A stretch of DNA of 64,000 bases, from the NCBI GenBank assembly GCA_001464815.1, contig LNDW01000005.1:124001-188000 (forward strand), written 5' to 3'. Positions 41,208 through 48,708 of the stretch are shown here, piece by piece (position 1 is the stretch's first letter; the number at the start of each line of letters is the position of its first letter). Under the pieces are notes generated by a model that was not told the DNA's origin, did no database searches, and saw only the letters and a list, made by a program, of their open reading frames with translations. This DNA comes from Betaproteobacteria bacterium Ga0077527. GTDB taxonomy: Bacteria > Pseudomonadota > Gammaproteobacteria > Burkholderiales > SG8-41. The translations under genes and the position numbers were made by a program.

Positions 41208-42677
41208 ATGAACACACTCAGCATCGGGAATTCGGGGCCAGCAATGCGCAAACAAAAGCTGCGCTGGTTGCATGCCACCGTGATCTTCTGCGCCGCGCTG
41301 GCGTTTATCTCCGGTGGCAAGGCGCATGCGCAAAAGGAACTGCTCGTCGGCATCGGCACGCAGAACACCACCACCAACACGGTGACCGGCGGAATTGTCA
41401 TCAAGGAGCTGGGACTGCTCGAGAAACATCTGCCAAAAACCGGCATCTACAAGGATCTGAAAATCAAGATTGACTGGCAGAACTTCACTTCCGGGCCACC
41501 GATCACCAACGGCATGATGGCCGACAAGATCCACATCGGCATGATGGGTGACTATCCGCTGCTGGTGAATGGCGCAACCGGCCAGAACACGCGCAACGAA
41601 ACCCAGTTGATCGCGATCATTGCCTACAACGCACTGGGCGGCGGCAACGGTCTGGTCGTACACAAGGATTCACCGTATTTCGAACTCGCTGACCTGAAAG
41701 GGAAAAATGTATCAGTCCCGTTCGGTTCTGCAGCCCACGGCACGCTGCTGCAGGCGATGCAGTCGCGCGGCTGGCCGGAAAATTTCTGGAATCTGTCGAG
41801 CCAGTCGCCTGAAGTCGGCATGACCAACCTGCAGGAAAAACGCATCGACGGTCACGCCAACTTCGTGCCGTTCATGGAGTTGATGCCCTTCCGCGGCTTC
41901 GCGCGCAAGATCTTTGACGGCGCCGAGACCAAGATCCCGACCTTTCACGGCGTGGTGGTGCGCAAGGATTTCGGCCAGAACCACCCGGATATCGTCGTTG
42001 CCTACATCAAGGCGCTGATGGAAGCCAATGACTGGGTGCGCAAGAATCCCAAGCTTGCTGCAGAGAAAATTGCCGAATGGACCAAAATCGACAAGGAAGT
42101 GGTGTACGCCTTCCTCGGACCCGGCGGCATCCATACCCTGGATCCGACGATCAAGACCAAATGGCTGGACACCATCAAGATCGCTCATGGCGTGCTCGCC
42201 AAACAGGGCCGGATCAAGGACTTCAACGAGCGCGCCTGGGTCAACGACATCTGGGTGCGCCAGACTTTCCGGGAACGTGGCCTGGATTACGACAAGCAGC
42301 AGGCCCTGTTCACCAACTACGAGATAACCGGCAAGGATCCGGTGTGCAACACCACGATCAGCAAGCCGAAGGAGGCGGGGCAGATCTGGATTGCGGGCGG
42401 CGACATTGTCAGCTTCAGCTCGCCGGCCTGCACGCTGGCAGGCGTCAAAAAATACCGGGCCGAGGGCAAAAAGCTTGGCGCGGTGTACCTGACCGACCAG
42501 TCTCTTGGTCTGCGCCTGTTTGCCGACAAGGCGTTTTACGCGATCGGCGGCAAGGATCCGAAAAAGCCGCAGGTGGTGCCTTTCCTGTTGAAAAAGGATG
42601 CCGAGGCTCATGCCACCAAGATTGGCGGCAAGCTCGGCAGTTTTGACGAGGCGGTTGCGGCGGTCGGAGGCGCCTGA
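41208..42677 (+). CDS. ABC-type sulfonate/nitrate-family substrate-binding protein fused to a NosL-like domain
   Basis: A 489-residue protein with a signal peptide (WLHATVIFCAALAFISGGKAHAQ). Residues about 43-345 are a periplasmic binding domain of the SsuA/TauA/NrtA type (QNTTTNTVTGGIVIKELGLLEKHLP; ADKIHIGMMGDYPLLV; VSVPFGSAAHGTLL). Residues about 373-489 resemble NosL, the copper-binding accessory protein of nitrous oxide reductase: DPVCNTTI, a GGDIVSFSSPACTL strand, VYLTDQSLG, FYAIGG and the closing PFLLKKDAEAHATKIGGKL. The cysteines of the tail are Cys380 and Cys408. The start is set at 41208 after GGGGAAC; 41244 is an alternative. The permease starts 3 bp downstream. Confidence 0.85.
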   Translation: MNTLSIGNSGPAMRKQKLRWLHATVIFCAALAFISGGKAHAQKELLVGIGTQNTTTNTVTGGIVIKELGLLEKHLPKTGIYKDLKIKIDWQNFTSGPPITNGMMADKIHIGMMGDYPLLVNGATGQNTRNETQLIAIIAYNALGGGNGLVVHKDSPYFELADLKGKNVSVPFGSAAHGTLLQAMQSRGWPENFWNLSSQSPEVGMTNLQEKRIDGHANFVPFMELMPFRGFARKIFDGAETKIPTFHGVVVRKDFGQNHPDIVVAYIKALMEANDWVRKNPKLAAEKIAEWTKIDKEVVYAFLGPGGIHTLDPTIKTKWLDTIKIAHGVLAKQGRIKDFNERAWVNDIWVRQTFRERGLDYDKQQALFTNYEITGKDPVCNTTISKPKEAGQIWIAGGDIVSFSSPACTLAGVKKYRAEGKKLGAVYLTDQSLGLRLFADKAFYAIGGKDPKKPQVVPFLLKKDAEAHATKIGGKLGSFDEAVAAVGGA

Positions 42678-42680
42678 TCC

Positions 42681-43616
42681 ATGCATGCGCTGAAGCAGCC
42701 GGCGGCCGAAGCCGAACCTGCAGTGCCACCGCCGGGTGTGATACCGCATCCGGCGGCGGTAAGGTCGGTGCCGGCCAGGGGCGCGGCAGCTGTGCCAGCA
42801 GCAGCCAGACAATGGCGCAACACCCAGTTGCGCGGCCGCTTGATCAGCGCGCTGCTGTGGCTGGTCTCGCTGTCGGTGCTGTTCGCGGTCTGGTATTTCG
42901 GCACCAAATACCGTGTTGATTTCTATATCCGTTTCACCAATATTCCGGCGCCTGGTGATGTGTTCGACAAGCTGCTCGAGGTCAACCGCTCGGAAAAATT
43001 CATCACCAACGTCGGCATCAGCGTGCGTCGCATCCTGTCTGGCTTCGGCATCGCGATCCTGATCGCGGTGCCGCTGGGGCTGCTGATCGGGCGTTACCGC
43101 ACGGTTCGTGATCTGTTGATGCCGATTGCCGAGGTGCTGCGCCCCATCCCGGCGATTGCCTGGGTGCCGATGTCGATCATGCTGTGGCCGACCAACGAGG
43201 TCAGCATCATCTACATCACTTTTCTTGGTTCGTTTTTCCCGATACTTCTCAACACCATACACGGCGTTACCGGCTTTGACCCGGTGTTGATCCGCGCCGC
43301 GCGCTGTCTCGGCGCCGGCGAGGGCCGTCTGTTCTGGAACGTGATCCTGCCCGGGTCGTTGCCGCACATCTTCACCGGCCTCTCGGTGGGTATGGGTGTG
43401 GCCTGGGTATCGCTGATTGCCGCTGAAATGATTTCAGGCCAGTTCGGCGTCGGTTACTTCACCTGGGAAGCCTACTCGCTGGTCAACTACGCCGAGATCG
43501 CACTGGGCATGATCACCATCGGTGTGCTCGGCCTCGCCTGCAGCGGCGCCATCCAGATGATCGGTTCGATGCTGATGCCGTGGTCTTCGTACTCTGCCGG
43601 GAGGAAGGACTCATGA
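42681..43616 (+). CDS. ABC transporter permease (SsuC/TauC/NrtB type)
   Basis: A 311-residue inner-membrane permease. An unusually long Ala/Pro-rich cytoplasmic N-terminus (to about residue 55) precedes six predicted membrane segments. The coupling EAA loop is visible as AARCLGAGEGRLFWNVILPGS. It overlaps the ATPase gene by 4 bases. With the binding protein and ATPase it makes a complete importer; family relatives carry sulfonates, taurine, nitrate, bicarbonate or pyrimidine precursors, so the substrate is not fixed by sequence. Confidence 0.92.
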   Translation: MHALKQPAAEAEPAVPPPGVIPHPAAVRSVPARGAAAVPAAARQWRNTQLRGRLISALLWLVSLSVLFAVWYFGTKYRVDFYIRFTNIPAPGDVFDKLLEVNRSEKFITNVGISVRRILSGFGIAILIAVPLGLLIGRYRTVRDLLMPIAEVLRPIPAIAWVPMSIMLWPTNEVSIIYITFLGSFFPILLNTIHGVTGFDPVLIRAARCLGAGEGRLFWNVILPGSLPHIFTGLSVGMGVAWVSLIAAEMISGQFGVGYFTWEAYSLVNYAEIALGMITIGVLGLACSGAIQMIGSMLMPWSSYSAGRKDS

Positions 43617-44491
43617 GCGGGATGGGTGAACAGGGCGAAAGTGGCAGGGGTGCCATAACCATCAGTGACATGGGCGTGGTGTTTAATGCCCGCGGCACCA
43701 TGGTCGAGGCGGTGAGTTCGGTTGATCTCAAGGTGCAGCCCGGTGAATTCGTGTCGCTGATCGGGCCCTCGGGCTGCGGCAAATCGACATTGCTCAACAT
43801 CGTGGCCGGCTTCGTCGAGCCAACATCCGGCAGCGTGCTGGTTGACGGCCAGAACATCCGCGGCCCGGGTTCGGACCGCGGGGTGGTTTTCCAGCAGTAT
43901 TCGTTGTTCCCCTGGCTGTCGGTGCGCAAGAACGTTGAATTCGGCCTGAAAATGAAGGGTATACCCTCATCGCAGCGCGAAACCCAGGCGCGCACGCTGC
44001 TCGGTCTGGCGGGATTGCTGGCCTTCGAGAACCACTATCCCGACCAGCTCTCCGGCGGCATGAAGCAGCGCGTCGGCATTGTCCGTGCGCTGGCGACCAG
44101 CCCGCAGGTGCTGCTGATGGATGAGCCCTTCGGCGCGCTTGATGCACAGACGCGCACGGTGATGCAGGAAATCCTCACCAACATGTGGCAGCAGTTCCGC
44201 ATCTCCGTGCTGTTCGTGACGCACGACATCGAAGAATCTATTTTTCTGTCCGACCGCATCTACGTCATGACCGCGCGGCCGGGCCGGATCAAGGCGGAAA
44301 TCAAGGTTCCGCTGCCGCGTCCGCGCACCCCGGAAATGACCTATACCCCGGAATTCATTGGTCTGGTGCAGCAGATCAAGGGCTTGATCCGCGAGGAATC
44401 GCTGGCGGCGATGGGCTCCGAGTTGAAAGAGGGCGGCCTCAGCGGTTTTGGCGTCCAGGTCGGGCCGCAGGGTGTTGGAGAAATGGTGTGA
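43613..44491 (+). CDS. ABC transporter ATP-binding protein (SsuB/TauB/NrtD type)
   Basis: A 292-residue ATPase with Walker A (GPSGCGKST), Q-loop ([18 protein letters not shown]), signature ([11 protein letters not shown]), Walker B ([12 protein letters not shown]) and switch His ([15 protein letters not shown]). The C-terminal 50 residues extend beyond the catalytic core, as in the nitrate/sulfonate subfamily. GGGAGGAAGG precedes the ATG. Its stop overlaps the DUF971 gene start. Confidence 0.94.
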   Translation: MSGMGEQGESGRGAITISDMGVVFNARGTMVEAVSSVDLKVQPGEFVSLIGPSGCGKSTLLNIVAGFVEPTSGSVLVDGQNIRGPGSDRGVVFQQYSLFPWLSVRKNVEFGLKMKGIPSSQRETQARTLLGLAGLLAFENHYPDQLSGGMKQRVGIVRALATSPQVLLMDEPFGALDAQTRTVMQEILTNMWQQFRISVLFVTHDIEESIFLSDRIYVMTARPGRIKAEIKVPLPRPRTPEMTYTPEFIGLVQQIKGLIREESLAAMGSELKEGGLSGFGVQVGPQGVGEMV

Positions 44492-44820
44492 GCCTGATCG
44501 CGGGATTGCGGCCCTTGGAACTGCGCAACCACGCCGACGGCCGCTGGCTGGAAATCGAGTGGTCGGACGCGGTGACCGCGGTGATCCCGCATCGTCTGCT
44601 GCGTGAGGCCTGCCGCTGCGCCTCATGTCTGGCTGCGACAAGAGCCGGCAATGCGGTGGCGGCGCCTGCCGATGTCAGGCTCGATTCAATCGAGGCTTAT
44701 GGCCCGAATGCGCTGCGTTTGTTCTTCAGCGATGGCCATGACCGGGGACTGTTTCCCTTCGAATACCTGAGGGCGCTGCCGGTGCGTGGCCGTGAGCGCG
44801 CCGATTCAACAGGAAAATGA
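44488..44820 (+). CDS. DUF971 / GBBH-like N-terminal domain protein
   Basis: A 110-residue stand-alone DUF971 domain, the fold found at the N-terminus of gamma-butyrobetaine hydroxylase and in proteins linked to iron-sulfur cluster handling. Visible pattern: LRNHADGRWLEIEWSDA, the probable metal-binding CRCASC at about residues 42-47, and GLFPFEYLRAL at the end. It starts with GTG overlapping the ATPase stop, so it is translationally coupled to the importer. Its role here is unknown; assistance to the iron-sulfur proteins of the cluster is inference. Confidence 0.82.
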   Translation: MSLIAGLRPLELRNHADGRWLEIEWSDAVTAVIPHRLLREACRCASCLAATRAGNAVAAPADVRLDSIEAYGPNALRLFFSDGHDRGLFPFEYLRALPVRGRERADSTGK

Positions 44821-44946
44821 GTTGGCGAAACCGAGCAGCAGTTCCGGGCTCAGGTAACCGCGGAACAGGCCCCAGGTCAGCACTGTTGCCATCACGGCGA
44901 GCACCGTCCAGACCAGCAGTTTGTCGGATATCGAGTTCATCGGCAT
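44806..44946 (-). CDS. possible 46-residue single-span membrane protein
   Basis: On the minus strand an ATG at 44946 (or 44940) opens a 46-codon frame: MPMNSISDKLLVWTVLAVM, a hydrophobic span to about residue 28, then FRGYLSPELLLGFANSFSC. It fills most of the gap between the DUF971 gene and the large oxidoreductase and overlaps the DUF971 3' end by 15 bases. The composition (one clean transmembrane helix, a short polar N-terminus, conserved-looking GYLSPELLLGF) suggests a real small protein, but the ribosome site is weak and no family was recognised. Confidence 0.45.
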   Translation of the reverse strand: MPMNSISDKLLVWTVLAVMATVLTWGLFRGYLSPELLLGFANSFSC

Positions 44947-45097
44947 GCTTTGTTAAGGCCCGATTTTTACTGTCTCATGATTATTGCACGAGGCAGCCCT
45001 CGTTATCGCCGCGGGCGCTATGCAAATAACTTTTAGCCAGACCAGTATGGATACCCCCGTTGATATAATCGCGCCTTTGCCCGCAGGCCGTAAAACC

Positions 45098-48000
45098 GTG
45101 AGCACCAACACCATGCCCCCCTTGCTGCCTGGGCTCGCTTTTGAGGACCTGTATCGGCGCGACGGGCTGTTGCGCATCGACACGGCCTTCCTTGAACAAC
45201 TGGGCCAGACCGACGCCGCGCTGCATCAACGCCTGGCCGCGGCACGTGCCGCTGCCGAACCGCTGGCCGCCAAGGCCGAATCCGAACTGCTGCTGGCACT
45301 GGCGCCGCACCTCGAGGATTTTATCGCCCGCCTGTTCGGCATCGAGGCCGAGGTGCGCGAACTCGCCGGCCGCCACCACAAGCTGGCGCCGCTGTACAGC
45401 GTCAAGCGCATGTTCGTGCAGCGCAAGGCAATGCACAAATACAAGGGCGATGCCGCGGCGGCCATCGACGGCCTTGGCGTGGCTGCAAAGCTTGAAGCAA
45501 TGTTCGGCCGAGCCATGGATGAACTGGTGTTCGCCAATCACGTCACCGAGTGGCAGAAGGACGAAGCGGCCAACGCCGATGCGCTGGAGCTGGCCCTGCA
45601 ATACGCCGCCTGGGCGGCACATACGCCCGCGGGCCGCGCCCGTCATGCCGACGGTGTGCTGTTCAAGTCGCCGCACAAGCTGGATGTGCAGAATCTGGTG
45701 CCGTCGCAGCAAAGCACTGCCGCCGGCTACACCGAGCACCGTTTTGATGTATCAAAACTGCGCCGTCGCGAGGGTTTCGCGCTGACTGACACCGGCACCA
45801 ACCTGACCGGCGCCCTCGACGAAGCCAATTACTGCATCTGGTGCCATGAGCAGGGCAAGGATTCCTGTTCCAAGGGCCTGCTCGAGAAAGGCGCCAGCGG
45901 ACGTGGCGCACAGTCCTTCAAGAAGTCGCCCTTCGGCATCACGCTGGCGGGTTGCCCGCTCAGTGAAAAAATTTCGGAATTCCACAAGGCGAAGACCGAA
46001 GGTGTCGCCGTCGGCGCGCTGGCGATCATCACCATCGACAATCCGATGGCGGCAGCGACCGGCCACCGCATCTGCAACGACTGCATGAAATCCTGCATCT
46101 ACCAGAAGCAGGAGCCGGTGAACATTCCGCAGGCCGAGACCCGCACGCTGAAGGATGTGCTGGAGTTGCCCTGGGGCTTCGAGATTTACAGCCTGCTCAC
46201 GCGCTGGAATCCGCTCAACCTGCGCCAGCCGTACCCGAAGGCGCCCAGCGGCAAACGTGTGCTGGTTGCCGGCATGGGCCCGGCCGGTTTTTCGCTGGCG
46301 CATTTCCTGATGAACGACGGCCACACCGTGGTCGGCATCGACGGCCTGAAGATCGAACCGCTGCCGCCGGAGCTGGGTGGTGTTGATGCCGCCGGCCGGC
46401 GCGTACCGTTCAAACCGGTGCGTGACGTGGCCGAGCTGCAGGAGCCGCTGGATCAGCGCAGCCAGGCCGGTTTTGGTGGTGTCGCGGAATACGGCATCAC
46501 TGTACGCTGGGATAAAAACTTCCTTAAAATCATACGGTTACTGTTGCAGCGCCGCAGCCAGTTCGCGCTGCTGGGGGGGGTCCGTTTTGGCGGCACGGTG
46601 ACTGCCGATGACGCTTTCGCCATGGGCTTCGACCATATCGCGCTGGCCATCGGTGCCGGGCGCCCGACCGTGCTCGACATGCCCAATGGCCTGGCCCGCG
46701 GCGTGCGAACGGCTTCCGATTTCCTGATGGCCCTGCAGCTTACCGGCGCGGCCAAGACCAACTCGATCGCAAACATGCAGCTGCGTTTGCCGGTGGTGGT
46801 GATTGGCGGCGGTTTGACCGCGATCGATACCGCCACGGAATCGCTGGCCTACTATCCGCTGCAAGTCGAAAAATTTCTGCAGCGCCATGAAGCGCTGGTG
46901 CAGGAGAGCGGTGAAGAGGCCGCGCGCATCAACTGGTCGCCGGAAGAACGCGAGATCGCCACTGAATTTATTGCGCATGCCAAAGCCATCCGCGCCGAAC
47001 GTGATGCGGCGGCCGGGGAAGGCCGCGAACCGCGCATCCTGCAACTGCTGCAGTCCTGGGGCGGCGCGACGCTGGCCTACCGCAAGCGCATGGTTGACAG
47101 TCCCTCGTACACGCTGAACCACGAAGAAGTGCACAAGGCGCTGGAGGAGGGCATCACCTTCGCCGAATGCCTGACACCGCTGGCAGTGGAGCTCGACCAG
47201 TATGGCCATGCACGTGCGCTGAAGGCGGCGGTGCACGGCAAAAACGAAGCCGGTGAGTGGCAGGAAACCGGGCGGGTCGAAATTCCGGCGCGGGCGGTGC
47301 TGATCGCCGCCGGCACCCAGCCCAATACCGTGCTGGCGCGTGAGGACGCATCGAACTTCGTGCTCGACGGCCGCTACTTCCGCGCCTGCGATGAAACGGG
47401 CGAGCCGGTAGCCGCCGAAAAATCGATTTCAAAACCCAATGCGATCAACGTGCTGCTGTCGAAGCGTGACGACGGCCGCTGCATCAGCTACTTCGGCGAC
47501 GTGCATCCTTCGTTCTTCGGCAACGTGGTCAAGGCCATCGGCAGCGCCAAGCAGGGTTATCCGGTGGTGAGCCGGGTGCTGGAGCGGGTGTCCGCCGCAA
47601 GCAGCGCCAATGACGCGGCTTTCCTCGCCACGTTCAACAGCGAGCTGCGTGCCACCGTGCATGAGGTCAAGCGCCTGACGCCAACCATCGTCGAAGTCGT
47701 TGTGCACGCGCCGCTGGCGGCACGGCGTTTCAAGCCGGGGCAGTTCTACCGGCTGCAGAATTTCGAGATGCTGTCGGCAAAAGCCAAAGGCACGGCGCTG
47801 GCGATGGAAGGTCTGGCGCTGACCGGTGCCTGGACTGATCCGGAACGCGGCCTGATGTCGACCATCGTGCTGGAAATGGGTGGCTCCAGCAATCTGTGCA
47901 TGTCGCTGAAACCGGGCGAACCGGTGGTGCTGATGGGCCCGACCGGCGCACCTACTGAAATCCCGCAGGGTGAAACCGTGGTGCTGGTCGGTGGTGGCCT

Positions 48001-48607
48001 CGGCAATGCGGTGCTGTTTTCAATCGGCCAGGCGATGCGCAAGTCCGGTTGCAAGGTGCTCTATTTCGCCGGTTACAAGGGCATGGCCGACCGTTACCAC
48101 ATCGAGAATATCGAGGCGGCGAGTGATGTGGTGATCTGGTGCTGCGACGAGAAACCAGGCTTCATTCCCTCACGTCCTGCGGACCGCAGCTTCACCGGCA
48201 ATATCGTGCAGGCGATGCTGGCTTATGCCACCGGCCGGCTTGGCGAGCAGGCGATTGCCTTCAGTGATGCCGAGCGAATCATCGCCATCGGCTCCGACAA
48301 GATGATGGCTGCGGTGGCGCGGGCGCGGCACGAGGTGCTCAAGCCGCATCTGAAGTCCTGCCATCACGCGGTGGGTTCGATAAACTCGCCGATGCAGTGC
48401 ATGATGAAGGAGATCTGCGCACAGTGCCTGCAGCCACATGTCGATCCGCAGACCGGCAAGAAGAGTGTTGTCTTTTCCTGCTTCAACCAGGATCAGGATC
48501 TCGACCATGTTGACTGGACGGCACTGGACCAGCGCCTGAAACAGAACTCGACCCAGGAAAAACTCACTGCAGCCTGGTTGCGCGCCTGCATGACAAAACA
48601 GTCCTGA
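45098..48607 (+). CDS. large fused oxidoreductase: GltD/NfnB-like plus PyrK/NfnA-like domains
   Basis: About 1169 residues. Residues 1-205 are a helical N-terminal region without cysteines that I do not recognise. Then comes a GltD/NfnB-like part with Cys at 246, 249, 257, 286 and at 326, 329, 333 (ICNDCMKSC), an FAD motif VAGMGPAGFSLAHF at about 390 and an NAD(P) motif VIGGGLTAIDTATES at about 570. Residues about 847-1040 are a ferredoxin-reductase fold (FKPGQFYRL; VLVGGGLGNAVLF), ending in a PyrK-type cluster motif CMMKEICAQC plus a later Cys. NfnAB (NADH-dependent ferredoxin:NADP oxidoreductase) uses just these two modules as separate subunits. GTG 45098 or ATG 45113 are the plausible starts; TATAAT at 45064-45069 may be a -10. 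Confidence 0.8.
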   Translation: MSTNTMPPLLPGLAFEDLYRRDGLLRIDTAFLEQLGQTDAALHQRLAAARAAAEPLAAKAESELLLALAPHLEDFIARLFGIEAEVRELAGRHHKLAPLYSVKRMFVQRKAMHKYKGDAAAAIDGLGVAAKLEAMFGRAMDELVFANHVTEWQKDEAANADALELALQYAAWAAHTPAGRARHADGVLFKSPHKLDVQNLVPSQQSTAAGYTEHRFDVSKLRRREGFALTDTGTNLTGALDEANYCIWCHEQGKDSCSKGLLEKGASGRGAQSFKKSPFGITLAGCPLSEKISEFHKAKTEGVAVGALAIITIDNPMAAATGHRICNDCMKSCIYQKQEPVNIPQAETRTLKDVLELPWGFEIYSLLTRWNPLNLRQPYPKAPSGKRVLVAGMGPAGFSLAHFLMNDGHTVVGIDGLKIEPLPPELGGVDAAGRRVPFKPVRDVAELQEPLDQRSQAGFGGVAEYGITVRWDKNFLKIIRLLLQRRSQFALLGGVRFGGTVTADDAFAMGFDHIALAIGAGRPTVLDMPNGLARGVRTASDFLMALQLTGAAKTNSIANMQLRLPVVVIGGGLTAIDTATESLAYYPLQVEKFLQRHEALVQESGEEAARINWSPEEREIATEFIAHAKAIRAERDAAAGEGREPRILQLLQSWGGATLAYRKRMVDSPSYTLNHEEVHKALEEGITFAECLTPLAVELDQYGHARALKAAVHGKNEAGEWQETGRVEIPARAVLIAAGTQPNTVLAREDASNFVLDGRYFRACDETGEPVAAEKSISKPNAINVLLSKRDDGRCISYFGDVHPSFFGNVVKAIGSAKQGYPVVSRVLERVSAASSANDAAFLATFNSELRATVHEVKRLTPTIVEVVVHAPLAARRFKPGQFYRLQNFEMLSAKAKGTALAMEGLALTGAWTDPERGLMSTIVLEMGGSSNLCMSLKPGEPVVLMGPTGAPTEIPQGETVVLVGGGLGNAVLFSIGQAMRKSGCKVLYFAGYKGMADRYHIENIEAASDVVIWCCDEKPGFIPSRPADRSFTGNIVQAMLAYATGRLGEQAIAFSDAERIIAIGSDKMMAAVARARHEVLKPHLKSCHHAVGSINSPMQCMMKEICAQCLQPHVDPQTGKKSVVFSCFNQDQDLDHVDWTALDQRLKQNSTQEKLTAAWLRACMTKQS

Positions 48608-48632
48608 CGCGGCAAGCCGGATGCCAAAACAA

Positions 48633-48660
48633 AACGGGCAGCCCAGGCTGCCCGTTTTTT
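48633..48660 (+). terminator. intrinsic terminator after the large oxidoreductase gene
   Basis: AACGGGCAGC pairs with GCTGCCCGTT (inverted arms within 48633-48656) around a 4-base loop, followed by T to 48660. It ends the accessory operon. Because the stem is symmetric and preceded by an A-run on the left, it could also serve the convergent aminotransferase gene. Confidence 0.9.
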
Positions 48661-48690
48661 ATCCGGCTTACAGGATGTTTATCTTAAGCC

Positions 48691-48706
48691 ATTGTTTTTA
48701 AACAAT
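48691..48706. repeat. right copy of the 16-base AT-rich palindrome
   Basis: ATTGTTT-TT-AAACAAT at 48691-48706 is identical over 16 bases to 36667-36682 upstream of the GntR gene. It lies between the terminator of the large oxidoreductase gene and the stop of the convergent aminotransferase, a place where an operator would not normally be expected. Confidence 0.6.
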
Positions 48707-48708
48707 AT

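Noticed and set aside
41712..43367. A 551-codon minus-strand frame opposite the binding protein and permease genes
   Set aside because: Antisense shadow; no motifs, and it spans two coupled plus-strand genes.
41208..44491. Assignment of the ABC importer specifically to nitrate, taurine or bicarbonate
   Set aside because: The family motifs do not discriminate these substrates, and no nitrate reductase, TauD or carbonic anhydrase gene is nearby.
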